Assembly: GCF_000372725.1 (NCBI RefSeq)
Contig: NW_005199591.1
Location: 21,509 to 85,508, forward strand
Direction: 5' to 3'
DNA from: Emiliania huxleyi CCMP1516
Taxonomy: Eukaryota > Haptophyta > Isochrysidales > Noelaerhabdaceae
DNA: 64,000 bases
The notes under the pieces are model-generated. The model was not told where the DNA came from. It searched no databases and saw only the letters and a list, made by a program, of their open reading frames with translations. This document shows, in pieces, positions 1 through 9,702 of this stretch (positions within the stretch are counted from its first letter, which is position 1; each line of letters starts with the position of its first letter). The translations under genes and the position numbers were made by a program.

Positions 1-941
1 CCCAAAGTTGTGAAATCGTGGCTGAAAGTCCAATATCTTGTGGGAATCTGACCAGTCTCAAGGCTCATGTAGCTCCAAGGATGATTTTCCCCTCATAAAT
101 TGCTGCGAACTGAGGCGTAAAATCAAGGGCCCGGAGGGCCTGACCACGAGTCTCTGGGGGGGTCGGACCCCCCCCCCTAGCATGTGGTGTGAGTAGAAGT
201 GCGCCCCCCTCCCTGGAAGCGATGTCCGCCTGCTCCGGGGGCTCTCTCGGCTACGGACGGCCTACGGGACCGGCCCCAGCTTCGGCTGAGGTAGAGACCG
301 ACCGACAAGCTTGCCGAGCCTGACCTCCCGAAGGCGATGCGTTAGATGCGCGAACCGCCAAGGAGCGGTGCCGGTGGGGTCCTCACCCCGGCGGCCCACG
401 CACGCCGTCTGAGCCTAGCGCAGCGTCCGGGACACGTCCGCGACGTGTCCGAGACATGTCCCACAGGCGGCCGCAAGAGACGTCTGGCTCACGATGGCGC
501 CTCTCGGAGAGTTCAGCGGCGGCGGCGACCTCAACGCCCTCGCCGCGGCCGAGGCGGCGGCGCGCGCGGCGGCGATGCAGCGCGGCATCTGAGGTGTGGG
601 CGCGGCGCGGCAGCGCGGCGCACACCCATCGGCCTCCGCCCCGTCGCCGCTGCTGGGAGGCTAAGAGGCGTTGGAGTCTCCGTCTCGAGCTCTTGCGGAG
701 CGGGCGAGCTGCGTGTAACAGTTGAGCGAAGACTCTTTGTCTTTGAGTTTGTACCTTGTTTGTGTCGTCGCCGTGTCGGGTACACTGACAGCAGTAGGGA
801 TACAGTAATTTCGACGAACCGCGGGACCGGCCGGGCCACCTTTGAGCATGTATCCCCTCTATCTATCTATCTATATCCCCTACCACCAGGTGCCTCCAGA
901 AGCGTGCCGTAACTTGTTGCTAACTTCCGTAACGTCAACCT
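1..941. other. 5' flank without a supported gene
   Basis: No open frame here looks like a real protein; the longest ones are Arg/Pro/Ala-rich shadows of GC-rich DNA. It holds a G-run/C-run hairpin and a stretch repeated after the next gene (156-224), a block of CGACGTGTCCGAGACATGTC type repeats near 428-460, and a (TATC) microsatellite near 858-878. The segment just before 942 may be promoter or 5' UTR of the large gene that follows. Confidence 0.5.
156..224 (+). repeat. Direct repeat A, copy 1 (matches 5571-5633)
   Basis: The stretch contains a G-run, TCGGA, a C-run, then CTAGCATGTGGTG, AGTAGAAGT and CTGGAAGCGATGT. The same order occurs right after the stop codon at 5561, differing by small indels. 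The G-run and C-run can pair as a hairpin. Because copy 2 is the 3' flank of the gene at 942-5561, copy 1 may be the 3' flank of a tandem relative lying left of the window. Confidence 0.8.
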
Positions 942-3900
942 GTGACGCTGCCCCTCCGCGCGCCCGCCGCCCGCGTCTCATGCAGCGGACAGGTCCGCCG
1001 TCGGTCGTTGTGGATTCGGGCCGAGAACCAGCTCAGAGCCCTAACGCAATGGCTGGGGCGTGGGCGGGCGATGCGCACCCTACCCCCCAAACAGCCGGAA
1101 CCCAACTCGAGTGCCAGGCACCACTGGTACGCAGGACTGCCGCGTGTTATGGCCGAGGTCGAGGCCCCGCTGCCGTTACTCACCTTCCTCGCCGAGGTTG
1201 TGGGCCCGCTTGGCGCGCCCTTTTGGCCAGCAGACTACAGCAAGCGGGCCGCAAGTGAAAGCACTGCCGCCGCCTCCTCCTCTGCCTCCCATGCAGACTC
1301 CGTCGCGGCTCTCATCGGCAAGGCCAGTAGCGGCCAGGCCAAGGTTGGCCAGGGCCTCTGCCGCGTGGACGACCTCCTCGTGCAGCGCGGCCACTGTAAG
1401 ACAAAAAAGGATGCGAAACAGCTGATCAAGGCCGGGCATGTGCGCGGGGCTGGATACGTGACGCACAAGGGTGGCAGCGTTGGATGGTCCCAGAGCGGTG
1501 CGGAGCTCAAGGACGCCAGCCAAAGGTTGCCCCTCAACGCGCGTCTCGCTCTCTCCCCCGACGGCCAACAACTGGTCAGGATCCTGGCGGCCGGCACGGA
1601 GATGCGCGAGCAGCAGCGCAAGGCCGAGGAGGAGCAGGAGCAGCTCATGGCGCCCTCGCGGTCGTTGCCAAACTCGGTGCTCGCAGAAATCGTCGCCGAA
1701 ACACGCGCCGAGCCCCCGGTTGAGGCGGAGTGCAGCAAGCCAGGCCCGAGCGGAAGCACCTCCAACGCTGCCGCCGCCTCCAACGCTGCCTCTACTAGTA
1801 CCGCTGCCTCCACCGCCGCCTCCACCGCTGCTTCCACCACCGGCTCGAGCGGAAGCACCTCCGCCGCCGGCTCCTGTGCGGCCGCCGCAGCCCCAGCAGG
1901 CGGCAGTTCCCTCCCAAGCAGGCGGAAGTCGTTTGAGGCGGAGATCGTCGCGATGATCCGTGCCGGCGGCGGCCGCGCCGTGCCGTTTAATGAGCTCCTC
2001 CCCCGCCACCGGACGCACTACCAGCTGCCGGAGCAGCTGCGGCTCCAGGATTTGGGATGCAAAAGGTTGCGCGATCTCGTCGCCGCGCTTCCCGCACTCC
2101 GGCTCCAACCTCAGCGCGCCGGCGGGAGGTTGCCGGGGGGCTCGCATAAGCCGCTGCCGCTTGTGGAGCTTGCCCCTGCATTCGCCGCCCCTGCCTCCGC
2201 CGCCCCTGCCTCCGCCGCCGCCGCCGCCGCCGCTGGCTCCGCCGCCGCCGCATCCGCCGCCGCCGCCTCCGCCGCGGCAGCGGTGGTGGCGGAGGCTGAG
2301 GGTTTGCGATTGCACCTCTCCAGCAAGAGCAGCACCGGGTACAGGGGCGTGTTCAAGGATTCTGGCCGCTTCGGGGCGCGGTGCAGCGTGGATGGCAAGG
2401 ATGTTTACCTTGGCTGTTTTGACACGGCGGTGGAGGCGGCGGTGGCGTACACGCGGGCAGTCGGCGAATATCAGCCTCCCACAGCGACGGCCTCTGCCTC
2501 TACCGCCTCTGCCTCTACCGCCTCTGCCTCTACCGCCCCTGCCTCCGCCGCCGCTGCCTCTGCCGCCTCTGCCTCCGTCGCCGCTGCCTCCACAACGTTC
2601 GCGCAGATGCCTCAGGCCGAGGCGCCGCTCAACAGCCTCGGCCTGCCGCTGCGGCCCGGTGCGAGCCCGTGCGCCTTCTACGTGCAGCACGGCGCGTGCC
2701 GGTTCGGCTCGAGGTGTCGGTACAATCACCCGGAGCCGACCCAGCTGCGGCAGATCGAAACGCTAGAACGGCAGATGCTGCGGCCCGGGTGGTCGCCGCA
2801 GAAGACCGATCAGCGACGGCCCGCCGAGAATCTCTTCAAGACGAGGGTCTGCCGCAACTGGGAGCGCGATGGGACATGCGCCGACGGTGCGAATTGTCGG
2901 TTTGCGCACGGAGAGCGGGAGCTGCGGGCTCTCGCGCGGGAGCCGCCGCCGCGGCTATGGCGCGTTGATTACCTCCTCGTGCAGCACGGCCACTGCAAGA
3001 ACAAAGAAGACGCGAAACAGCTCGTCAAGGCCGGGCGTGTGCGCACGGGCTTACGCGGGGAGGTGGTCAAGGCCCCCGGGCAAAAGCTGCCTGGCGACGC
3101 GCGTCTCGCTGTCACCCCCGACGGCCAACAACTGGTCGGGATCCTGGATGCGGGGCCCGCGGCGCTCAAGCCCGCGCCCGCGTGCGTCGTCTGCGGCATG
3201 CAAGGGGTCATCGCGTCCCATCACATTCGCGACTGCCCCGCCGTCGCCGCCGCCGGCAGCGATGCCGCCCAGGAGCAGCTGATTGAGCAGTCGCGCGCCC
3301 AACGCAAGGCCGTACAGCAACGCGTCGTCAACCTCCTCGTGGCACGCGGGCTCTGCAGCTCGAAATCCGCCGCCAGCAAGGCGATCAAGGAAGGGCGGGT
3401 CACAAGCGGCGGCGAGACGATCACCGTGATGGTCCCCTTTTTGGCGCCCGACGCGCCCCTCAGCGTGGCAGCTGCCGCCACCTCCCTCCGTTCAGCCGAC
3501 AAGCGTCCGCCGCCGACAGCCGAGCCTCCCAGTGCGTCTGCTACCAAGCATGCGCGGCCGGGACCGGCACCGTCACCGGCAGCAGCGGCTCCGGCGGCTG
3601 CAGCGGCACCAGCAGCGGCGCCGGGACCGGCCCCGGTGCCGGTGGCAGCAGCGGCGCCGGGACCGGCACCGGCGGCAGCAGCGGCAGCGGCAGCGGCAGC
3701 GGCAGCGGCAGCGGCAGCCGCAGCACGGGCGGCTCCTGCGGCAGCAGCACGGGCGGAGTGTGCCGTGCCACCGCCGCCGCCGTCGTCACCGTCGCACTCA
3801 CCGCCAGCGGTGCCGCCGCCGCCCCCGTCGTCGCCGTCGCGCTCACCGCCAGCGATGCTCGAGTTTGGCGACCCGCTGCAGGAGGAGCGGGCTGCGATGC

Positions 3901-5561
3901 GAAGCGTCAACTTCCCCGCCGGGGCGTCGGAGGGGCGCGCAGGCGGCCCGGCGCGCGGCAGCGAGGTGCCTCGGAAGTGTCTCGGAGGTGTCTCGGGAGG
4001 TGTCTCGGACGTGTCTCGGAAGGTGCCTCCCACGGGGTACCTCTGCCACAACTGCAGGCAGCCGGGCCACTGGATCGGAGACTGCCCGCTGCCGCGTCAG
4101 AGCAAGCGGCCGAGGGACGACGAGTCCGCCGACGCCGCGAGCGACGCGGGCGAGGGCGCGGTCGACGGCGGCGGCAGAGGAGGCGGAGGCGGCGGAGGCG
4201 CAAAGCGTCCTAAGGGCAAAGGAAAGCAAAGCGGGCCTCCGGACGGCTACGTCTGCAGAATGTGCAGCAGCCCCGGCCACTTCATCGCCGATTGCCCGCT
4301 CGCCCCGCGAGAGCGCGCGGCGGAGCGGCCTCCGCCCCCCGCCGGCTACGTCTGCCGCAAGTGCAACCAGTCGGGGCACTGGGTCGAGCTCTGCCAGCTG
4401 CGCGGGCACCACAACCCCGCGTCCGCGGTGCCGCCGGTCACGCCGAGCGCCGGCGGCGGTAGAGGGGGCGGCAGCAAGTTCTGGCGTACATACATTCTGC
4501 CGCTTGTCGACAACCCCATGGGAGAAGGGGCGATGGTGGCGCATCTAGCCGCCCATTCTGCCGCTTGCTCTGGCACCGAGTCGGCGGAGGTCGGGCGCGA
4601 CGTCGCGGAGGCGCTCGAGGAGGCGGAGGAAGCCGCCACGCTCGGTACGGGCGGCGGCGGCGGCATCGCGGCGCCGCGCCTCGAGACGCCCGAGGAGATT
4701 TCGGCGTGGCAGGAGGCGAGGCGCACGAATTGGCCGACGCGCGCCAACATCAAGCGCAAGGCGGAGGAGGCCAGGGCGGCGGAGGAGCCCATGCGCGTCG
4801 CCGCCGGCGGTGAAAGCGGGCGGCCGGTGCCGGTGCCGGTGCCGGTGGCGGGCGGGGACTCGCGCCCCTTTGACGTGCCCGACGACTGGCAGCAAGAGCG
4901 AGCGAGCAACGCGGCGGCGACGACGACGGCCACCTCGCACGGACTGCCGCCGCCGCCGGTGCCGCCGTCGTTTGCCCCGCCTTCTCTGAATTCCGCCGGG
5001 CGGGCGGGCGGGCTGCTTCCCTGTGCGAGGCGCGAGGCGCCGTGGGTCGACGCGACGTCCGAGTACACCTTTTCGGACGGCTCTCGCGTGGCGGCTGTCT
5101 CGGGGGGTCCGCCATTGCCGCTGCCGCTCAGCGCCGGTCCCGACGCGAGGGGGGCGGTGGCAGGTGGGGCCCACGCTCTGCAGCAGCAGCAGGTGCGTGG
5201 GCGACAGCAGCAGATGCCGCGCTGCCTGCCGCCGCCTCCCGCAGACGAGGCTTGGCGTCCGCAATGGCAGCAACAGCAGATGCAGATGCAATGGCAGCAA
5301 TGGCGGCGGCAGTACATGCAGGGGGGGGCTCCGCGCGCCGTCCCCCCCCTTGGCTTTCATTTGCTGCCACGCGGCTTGCCACCGCTGCCCCGAGACGTTG
5401 CTCCGTCGCCTCACATCTCGCCGCCGCTCCCGCACGGCCCGCCGCCGCTCCCGCACGGCCCGCCGCCGTCGTTCGCGCGCACGACAGCCGCGCAGCCGCT
5501 CCACCCGCTGGCGGCGCCCTTCGCCCCTCCCGCCGACTACACGGCCCGTTTTATGTGGTGA
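942..5561 (+). CDS. Large multi-zinc-finger RNA-binding-type protein (S4-like x3, AP2, CCCH x2, CCHC x3)
   Basis: Open frame of 1539 codons; the true start may be the Met at 1149 (residue 70). By eye the order is: S4-like module at residues 141-205 (VDDLLVQRGHC, DAKQLIKAGHV); a Ser/Ala-rich linker; a helical block near 326-395 that could be a LOTUS/OST-HTH-like fold; an AP2-like domain near 460-510 (TGYRGVF, AYTRAVGEY); two CCCH fingers near 577-602 and 630-660; a second S4-like module near 672-735; a CxxC...HxxxC knuckle variant near 747-767; a third S4-like module near 793-840; a long Ala/Pro tract; three CCHC knuckles near 1033, 1103 and 1136 (CHNCRQPGHWIGDC, CRMCSSPGHFIADC, CRKCNQSGHWVELC); and a Gln/Pro-rich tail. 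Such modules bind RNA in known families; the joint function is unknown. Bases 3966-4022 (57 nt, in frame) look like a GT-AG intron between two AGGTGCCTC copies, so the spliced protein is probably 19 residues shorter. Confidence 0.8.
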   Translation: MTLPLRAPAARVSCSGQVRRRSLWIRAENQLRALTQWLGRGRAMRTLPPKQPEPNSSARHHWYAGLPRVMAEVEAPLPLLTFLAEVVGPLGAPFWPADYSKRAASESTAAASSSASHADSVAALIGKASSGQAKVGQGLCRVDDLLVQRGHCKTKKDAKQLIKAGHVRGAGYVTHKGGSVGWSQSGAELKDASQRLPLNARLALSPDGQQLVRILAAGTEMREQQRKAEEEQEQLMAPSRSLPNSVLAEIVAETRAEPPVEAECSKPGPSGSTSNAAAASNAASTSTAASTAASTAASTTGSSGSTSAAGSCAAAAAPAGGSSLPSRRKSFEAEIVAMIRAGGGRAVPFNELLPRHRTHYQLPEQLRLQDLGCKRLRDLVAALPALRLQPQRAGGRLPGGSHKPLPLVELAPAFAAPASAAPASAAAAAAAGSAAAASAAAASAAAAVVAEAEGLRLHLSSKSSTGYRGVFKDSGRFGARCSVDGKDVYLGCFDTAVEAAVAYTRAVGEYQPPTATASASTASASTASASTAPASAAAASAASASVAAASTTFAQMPQAEAPLNSLGLPLRPGASPCAFYVQHGACRFGSRCRYNHPEPTQLRQIETLERQMLRPGWSPQKTDQRRPAENLFKTRVCRNWERDGTCADGANCRFAHGERELRALAREPPPRLWRVDYLLVQHGHCKNKEDAKQLVKAGRVRTGLRGEVVKAPGQKLPGDARLAVTPDGQQLVGILDAGPAALKPAPACVVCGMQGVIASHHIRDCPAVAAAGSDAAQEQLIEQSRAQRKAVQQRVVNLLVARGLCSSKSAASKAIKEGRVTSGGETITVMVPFLAPDAPLSVAAAATSLRSADKRPPPTAEPPSASATKHARPGPAPSPAAAAPAAAAAPAAAPGPAPVPVAAAAPGPAPAAAAAAAAAAAAAAAAAARAAPAAAARAECAVPPPPPSSPSHSPPAVPPPPPSSPSRSPPAMLEFGDPLQEERAAMRSVNFPAGASEGRAGGPARGSEVPRKCLGGVSGGVSDVSRKVPPTGYLCHNCRQPGHWIGDCPLPRQSKRPRDDESADAASDAGEGAVDGGGRGGGGGGGAKRPKGKGKQSGPPDGYVCRMCSSPGHFIADCPLAPRERAAERPPPPAGYVCRKCNQSGHWVELCQLRGHHNPASAVPPVTPSAGGGRGGGSKFWRTYILPLVDNPMGEGAMVAHLAAHSAACSGTESAEVGRDVAEALEEAEEAATLGTGGGGGIAAPRLETPEEISAWQEARRTNWPTRANIKRKAEEARAAEEPMRVAAGGESGRPVPVPVPVAGGDSRPFDVPDDWQQERASNAAATTTATSHGLPPPPVPPSFAPPSLNSAGRAGGLLPCARREAPWVDATSEYTFSDGSRVAAVSGGPPLPLPLSAGPDARGAVAGGAHALQQQQVRGRQQQMPRCLPPPPADEAWRPQWQQQQMQMQWQQWRRQYMQGGAPRAVPPLGFHLLPRGLPPLPRDVAPSPHISPPLPHGPPPLPHGPPPSFARTTAAQPLHPLAAPFAPPADYTARFMW

Positions 5562-5946
5562 AGGCGCTGGAGGGGGGTCGGGACCCCCCCCCTAGCATGT
5601 GGTGAAAGTAGAAGTACGCCCTGGAAGCGATGTGTGCCCCGAACGATGTGCTGTAAACAACGTCTTGGTGTGAGGCGAGATCTGTAGTCGTCGTCTCATT
5701 TTTCAAGCAGTGCCGACCGGCTCTGGCTGCTACGCGCGCTCTCTCAGATCGCGTATTGACGCTGGGCCAGAGAGTTGCGTCCCACGCACACGTAAAATGA
5801 TCGCTGTCGATCTCTGCGCCGCCCAGCGCGGGGGCGAGTGATTTTGCGCCGTGTCGTCGCGCACCCTCTCCTGCCGTCGCAGCCATCCGCGCCGCCCGCG
5901 GAGAGAGGGCCGGTGGGGGGCGGGGGCGGGGGCGACCGCTGCGCCG
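5562..5946. other. Intergenic; carries direct repeat A copy 2 (5571-5633)
   Basis: Immediately after the stop codon at 5559-5561 lies a G-run/C-run hairpin followed by CTAGCATGTGGTG and CTGGAAGCGATGT, the same block as at 156-224. It is placed as a 3' UTR or transcript-end element. The remainder (5634-5946) shows no coding signal on either strand that I can support. Confidence 0.6.
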
Positions 5947-6172
5947 TCAGTTGCCGCCGGTGCTGTTGCCAGCCATCAGCGCCCGCGCTGCCGCCCACAG
6001 CCTCACCAGCTGGTCGCGCGACTCGCCCTCCTCGTCGAATAGGTCATGCGCCTGCGAGTGCGCGGCTGCGAGGGTCATCACGAGGACTCGAGCCCTCACT
6101 GGAGAGGCCGCCGCCGTGCTGAGGAGGCGAAGGCGAGGGCGGCAACGGGGGCGGCGGGGGCGGCGGGGACGG

Positions 6173-6203
<31 letters not shown>

Positions 6204-6417
6204 GGCGGGCGCCGGGGCGGGCGGCAGCCAGGGTGGCAGCGCCGCCCGCGAGGGTGGCGGCGGCGGCAACGGCGGCGGCGGTGGCGAGAGTGGCGGTGGG
6301 GCATGTGAGGGCGGCGGTGTGGCGGCGGCGGCAGTGTGGCGGCGGCGGCGTTGGTGGCGGCGTTGGTGGCGGCGAGGCAAGTGGCAACGGCGGTGGCGGT
6401 GGGGGGGGGGACACCAA
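5947..6417 (-). CDS. Small Pro/Ala/Arg-rich hypothetical protein
   Basis: A 156-codon frame on the minus strand. The first two thirds are a (GGC/GCC) trinucleotide expansion giving Pro, Ala and Arg runs and cannot be trusted. The last 45 residues (ending AHDLFDEEGESRDQLVR then LWAAARALMAG) have normal amino-acid balance and look like a real helical C-terminus. Upstream exons may lie beyond 6417. No family is recognised. It could be a terminal exon only, or a chance frame. Confidence 0.3.
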
Positions 6418-6728
6418 CTATCCCCGAGATCAGGTGAGTTTGATATTACCTTGAGGCGTCCACCAGTATTTTCAACAGCTTGGTGCTGCGATGCTCTATG
6501 GCCTCTTCAACCCGTTTTTGGGGGGGGGGGGGGGGAGGCCCCCCCCACATATGGGCCCCGGGAACCCCCCTTTATTTCAGCGGGGGTTTTTCCCCCCCCC
6601 CCCTCTTGAAGGGGGGGCATGGGGAGAGATGGTGGGGAGAGACGGTGGGAGAGAGATGGTGGGAGAGAGATGGTGGGAGAGATGGGGAGAGATGGGGAGA
6701 TAGATCTACGCCTGCGGCCAGGTAGGGC
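6418..6728. repeat. Low-complexity tract: poly-G, poly-C and GGGAGAGATGGT tandem units
   Basis: After a short unique stretch there are G and C homopolymers (6522-6549, 6590-6618) that could pair, then a purine-rich tandem of GGGAGAGATGGTG-like units from about 6619 to 6700. The next gene begins just after it. No coding feature is seen. Confidence 0.7.
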
Positions 6729-7805
6729 ATGGGCAGGCCCGCAGCACTGGCGAGCGCCTCCGGGCCCGGTCGAGCCGGCGAGTGGCCCGCCGCCGTCATG
6801 CAGGAGCTGAGCGCTCTGGCGCGCACCTGTCTTGACAAGTACAAGAAGCGCTGCTCGCTGCAGGCGGCACTGCAGCGGCTCGTGCGGCTGGAGCGCGAGC
6901 AGTGCGCCCCGACGGCCGAGGAGGGGCAGCTTGCCGCAGCGCGCGCCGAGCTTGCGCGCCACGCCGCGAACGCCGACGTCGCCGCGGCCTCTGCGGCGCA
7001 GCAGCAGCGCACGTGCGTCATCTGCTTCTGTGACTACAGCCTCAACGAGGGCATCGAGTGCTCGGCGCCTGCCCGAGCCAAGGCGCATTTCATGTGCAAT
7101 GGCTGCCTGGGCACGTACGTCACGGGGCAGGTGACCGACCACGAGGATGCCAACCTCCGCCGCTTCGAGCAGCGTGGCGGCGTGCGCTGCCCCAGCTTCA
7201 TCGCGCCGCGCGCCGGCCAGCCGATTGTCCCCGGCACGTGCTGCGCGCCTGCGTACACCGACGCTGCATTGGCGAGCCGCTTGCCGGACGTGACGTTTGC
7301 TCTGTACTTCAACGCGAAGAGCAAGGTAGCTGAGCAGCAAATCGAACTTGCGGCGAAGCAAAGGAGCGCCGCTGAGGTCGCTCGGCTGCAGGCGGAGCTC
7401 GCGAGACGCGACGAGGACGTGCGGGCTGCGCAGGTGCGCACGCACATCATCGAGAAAATCCTCAACCCAGCGTGCCCGCGCTGCGGGCAGGCCTTCATCG
7501 ACTTCGAGGGCTGCTTTGCGCTCTCTTGCAGTCGAGTAGGGTGCACCATGCCGCCCCATGGCTTCTGCGCCTATTGCTTGCACGACGCCAACGGCGACGC
7601 GCACCACCACGTTGCGCATTGCCGGTACAACATCGCGCCGCCCGGCAACGGCGTGTTCGCGTCGATCGAGGTCTACCGCGAGGCGGAGCGGCGCCGGTGC
7701 CAGCGCATGTTGCGGGAGTACCTCGGCAAGCTCGACGAGCGAACGCGCGCGCGCGCGCTGCGCGATTGCGCCCAGGAGTTTCGCGACTTGCGGGTCCAGC
7801 TCTGA
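6729..7805 (+). CDS. RING/IBR-like zinc-binding protein, putative E3 ubiquitin ligase
   Basis: 358 codons; a second Met at 6798 (MQELSALAR) is an equally good start. After a helical N-terminus a RING-like Cys cluster appears near residues 95-130 (CVICFCDYSL, then HFMCNGCLGTYV). A central Cys-containing part is followed by a charged coiled-coil stretch rich in Ala, Glu, Arg and Gln near 195-235. A second cluster near 248-298 (CPRCGQAFIDFEGCFALSC, then CAYCLHD and HHHVAHC) resembles the IBR/RING2 half of RBR ligases, with a Cys in an FxGCFxLSC context. That suggests RBR-type ubiquitin transfer, but spacing is not canonical and the catalytic Cys is only a guess. No introns are needed. Its 3' end faces the bestrophin gene, about 330 bp apart. 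Confidence 0.7.
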   Translation: MGRPAALASASGPGRAGEWPAAVMQELSALARTCLDKYKKRCSLQAALQRLVRLEREQCAPTAEEGQLAAARAELARHAANADVAAASAAQQQRTCVICFCDYSLNEGIECSAPARAKAHFMCNGCLGTYVTGQVTDHEDANLRRFEQRGGVRCPSFIAPRAGQPIVPGTCCAPAYTDAALASRLPDVTFALYFNAKSKVAEQQIELAAKQRSAAEVARLQAELARRDEDVRAAQVRTHIIEKILNPACPRCGQAFIDFEGCFALSCSRVGCTMPPHGFCAYCLHDANGDAHHHVAHCRYNIAPPGNGVFASIEVYREAERRRCQRMLREYLGKLDERTRARALRDCAQEFRDLRVQL

Positions 7806-8136
7806 ACCGGCGAGGGCGGTGCATGTGCATGTGCGTCTCTCTACGTGAGATCGTACCGAGCCGTGGTGTCGCCTAGAGAGAGGGTGTCGCGCGCCGGTGG
7901 CTGTTTTGTGCATGGCAGAGTCGATGAAAGGCGGCACTCCGGTCTCCGCAGCGGCGCGCAGGCCCCACCCCACCGAGCACCGTCTCTCTCGTTTCAGGGA
8001 TCATGGAGGTCAACACACTCAACTACCCCACAATTAAAGTCAAAACTTGCACATGACTGAGTACAACCTTGTACACACAATACATACGGATGCGCATGCA
8101 GGAGCTGTGTGCGCGTGCGCCACAGACGACCACAAC

Positions 8137-9444
8137 TTAGTGCGAGTCGGGCAGCAGCGCCCCCGCCTTTGTCCATCGGCTCCCCGACCCGAAGTTGAGC
8201 TCCGAGACGAGCACGTCGACGCGTATGTTTTGGCCGGGGTAGCCCTCGTTGCCGAACGGGTCGAGGAAGGACTTGGACAGCTCGAGCAGCCCCTTGAAGA
8301 AGAGGGTGAGGAGGCCGGTCGCAAAGACTGAGAGAGATCCGAGCTCGGGGTACAGCGCGAAGGGCGAGAGGAAGACGAGCGAGTCGACCAGCACCTGCAC
8401 CAGCTGCACGTAGGCGAGCGGCATTCGCCCCGCCGCATAGTCGCCGATGTTGAAGTACTGCGCGCGCAGCTCGGTCAGGCGCCGCAGCAGGTTGTCCTCG
8501 AAGCCATTGCCTCCGCGCAGCGTGCCGTCGGAGATGCCGCTCATCGCATGCAAGCCCACCCACTCCATCAACACGTACGTGTACTGCGAGGGCGGCAGGC
8601 CGGTGCCGAGCAGCGCCGCGGCCTCTTCCGGCGTCAGCTCTCCAGCGGCGACGAGGCCCTGCAGCCCCTCTGGGCTAAGCAGCAGCGGGCCGATGGCGCG
8701 CGCGTTTCGGAGCTCCGCAGGGAGGTCCTCGGAGGCGTCGCCGTCCTCGACCCCCCCATCGCCGACTCCGTTGGAGCAGGTGGGCGTGGCGGCCCAGAAG
8801 AAGGTGTGCGAGACGCGGATGAGCCGAGTGCAGCGCTGCAGCAGCCGCGAGGCGTCCTCGCTGTAGCCGGACCCGCCCCGCTGCGCGCCCACCGCCAGCA
8901 GCAGGCAGACGTCGTTGACGCGGCCCTGGATCGCGCGGGTGGTGAAGTAAACGGACCGCCAGTGCGCGTACGCCTGCGAGGTGAAGAACGTCAGGATGAA
9001 GGTGCAGAGCGTGAGCTCGTACTCCCACAGCGTGTTGAGCCCGTTGAGCGACGCGATCAGCGGGTCGGCGGCGGGAGGCACGGAGAGCATCGACCATGAC
9101 GCGGCGGAGAGCTCCCGCGAAGCGTAGTCGACGGCGACGCCCACGCCCATGTTGAGGAGCACCGGCGATGCCGTGAGCGAGAGCACGGTGCCGCGCCACT
9201 TTGACCAGAGCCAAGCCGCGTCGGGGTTGTACTCGCAAACGATCGGCCGGTTGGCAGTCTTGGCGACGGCCCACTCTGTCAGCAGGTCGAGCTCGCCGCC
9301 GTCCCAGCCAGGAGTCGAGGGCATGCCTTCGTACGAGCACGCTGGCGCACCGCCGCGACGAAGGCCGGCTCTGCTCGAGTGTCCACGCGCTCGGGCGCCC
9401 GTAAGCAGAGCGAGGGACAGCATGAGTGTGTGTGTAGCACACAC
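8137..9444 (-). CDS. Bestrophin-family anion channel
   Basis: 435 codons in one exon. It opens with a hydrophobic N-terminus (LMLSLALLTGA) that fits a signal peptide or the first part of a plastid presequence. Membrane-spanning stretches follow near residues 80-105 and 140-165 (LTLCTFILTFFTSQAYAHWR), then a long hydrophilic loop, and two more near 335-390 (VQVLVDSLVFLSPFALYP, VFATGLLTLFFKGLLEL). The signature DPFGNEGYPGQNIRVD near residue 400 is the PFG segment of bestrophins and the related UPF0187 proteins. Known members are pentameric chloride or bicarbonate channels; in algae some sit in the thylakoid near the pyrenoid. Localisation here is inferred. The insertion near residues 215-260 is longer than in compact bacterial homologues. 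Confidence 0.85.
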   Translation of the reverse strand: MCATHTLMLSLALLTGARARGHSSRAGLRRGGAPACSYEGMPSTPGWDGGELDLLTEWAVAKTANRPIVCEYNPDAAWLWSKWRGTVLSLTASPVLLNMGVGVAVDYASRELSAASWSMLSVPPAADPLIASLNGLNTLWEYELTLCTFILTFFTSQAYAHWRSVYFTTRAIQGRVNDVCLLLAVGAQRGGSGYSEDASRLLQRCTRLIRVSHTFFWAATPTCSNGVGDGGVEDGDASEDLPAELRNARAIGPLLLSPEGLQGLVAAGELTPEEAAALLGTGLPPSQYTYVLMEWVGLHAMSGISDGTLRGGNGFEDNLLRRLTELRAQYFNIGDYAAGRMPLAYVQLVQVLVDSLVFLSPFALYPELGSLSVFATGLLTLFFKGLLELSKSFLDPFGNEGYPGQNIRVDVLVSELNFGSGSRWTKAGALLPDSH

Positions 9445-9702
9445 ACCTCTCTCGAGGTTCTCGAGGTTCTCGAGGTGGATAGAGCTCTACATGTATCCTT
9501 CGGCCGCGTCGGGTAGCGCACCGATTACTTTTGGTAAAAAACAAGAAGAGGGTCGTCGTGACGCTGTTTTGCGCGCCTGCTCGCTCTCACCACGTCAACA
9601 AACATGCACGGCAGAGTCTTCTCGGCGCGACCTCTTCACTTCTTGCGTTCGTTAAGGAAGGCCACGAACTGCCCGACAGCCTGCAGGCAGGGTTGACAGG
9701 TG

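Noticed and set aside
1176-2729. 517-codon minus-strand frame opposite the large zinc-finger gene
   Set aside because: Arg/Gly/Ala-rich product is the complement of Ala/Ser repeats; the plus strand has multiple recognisable domains.
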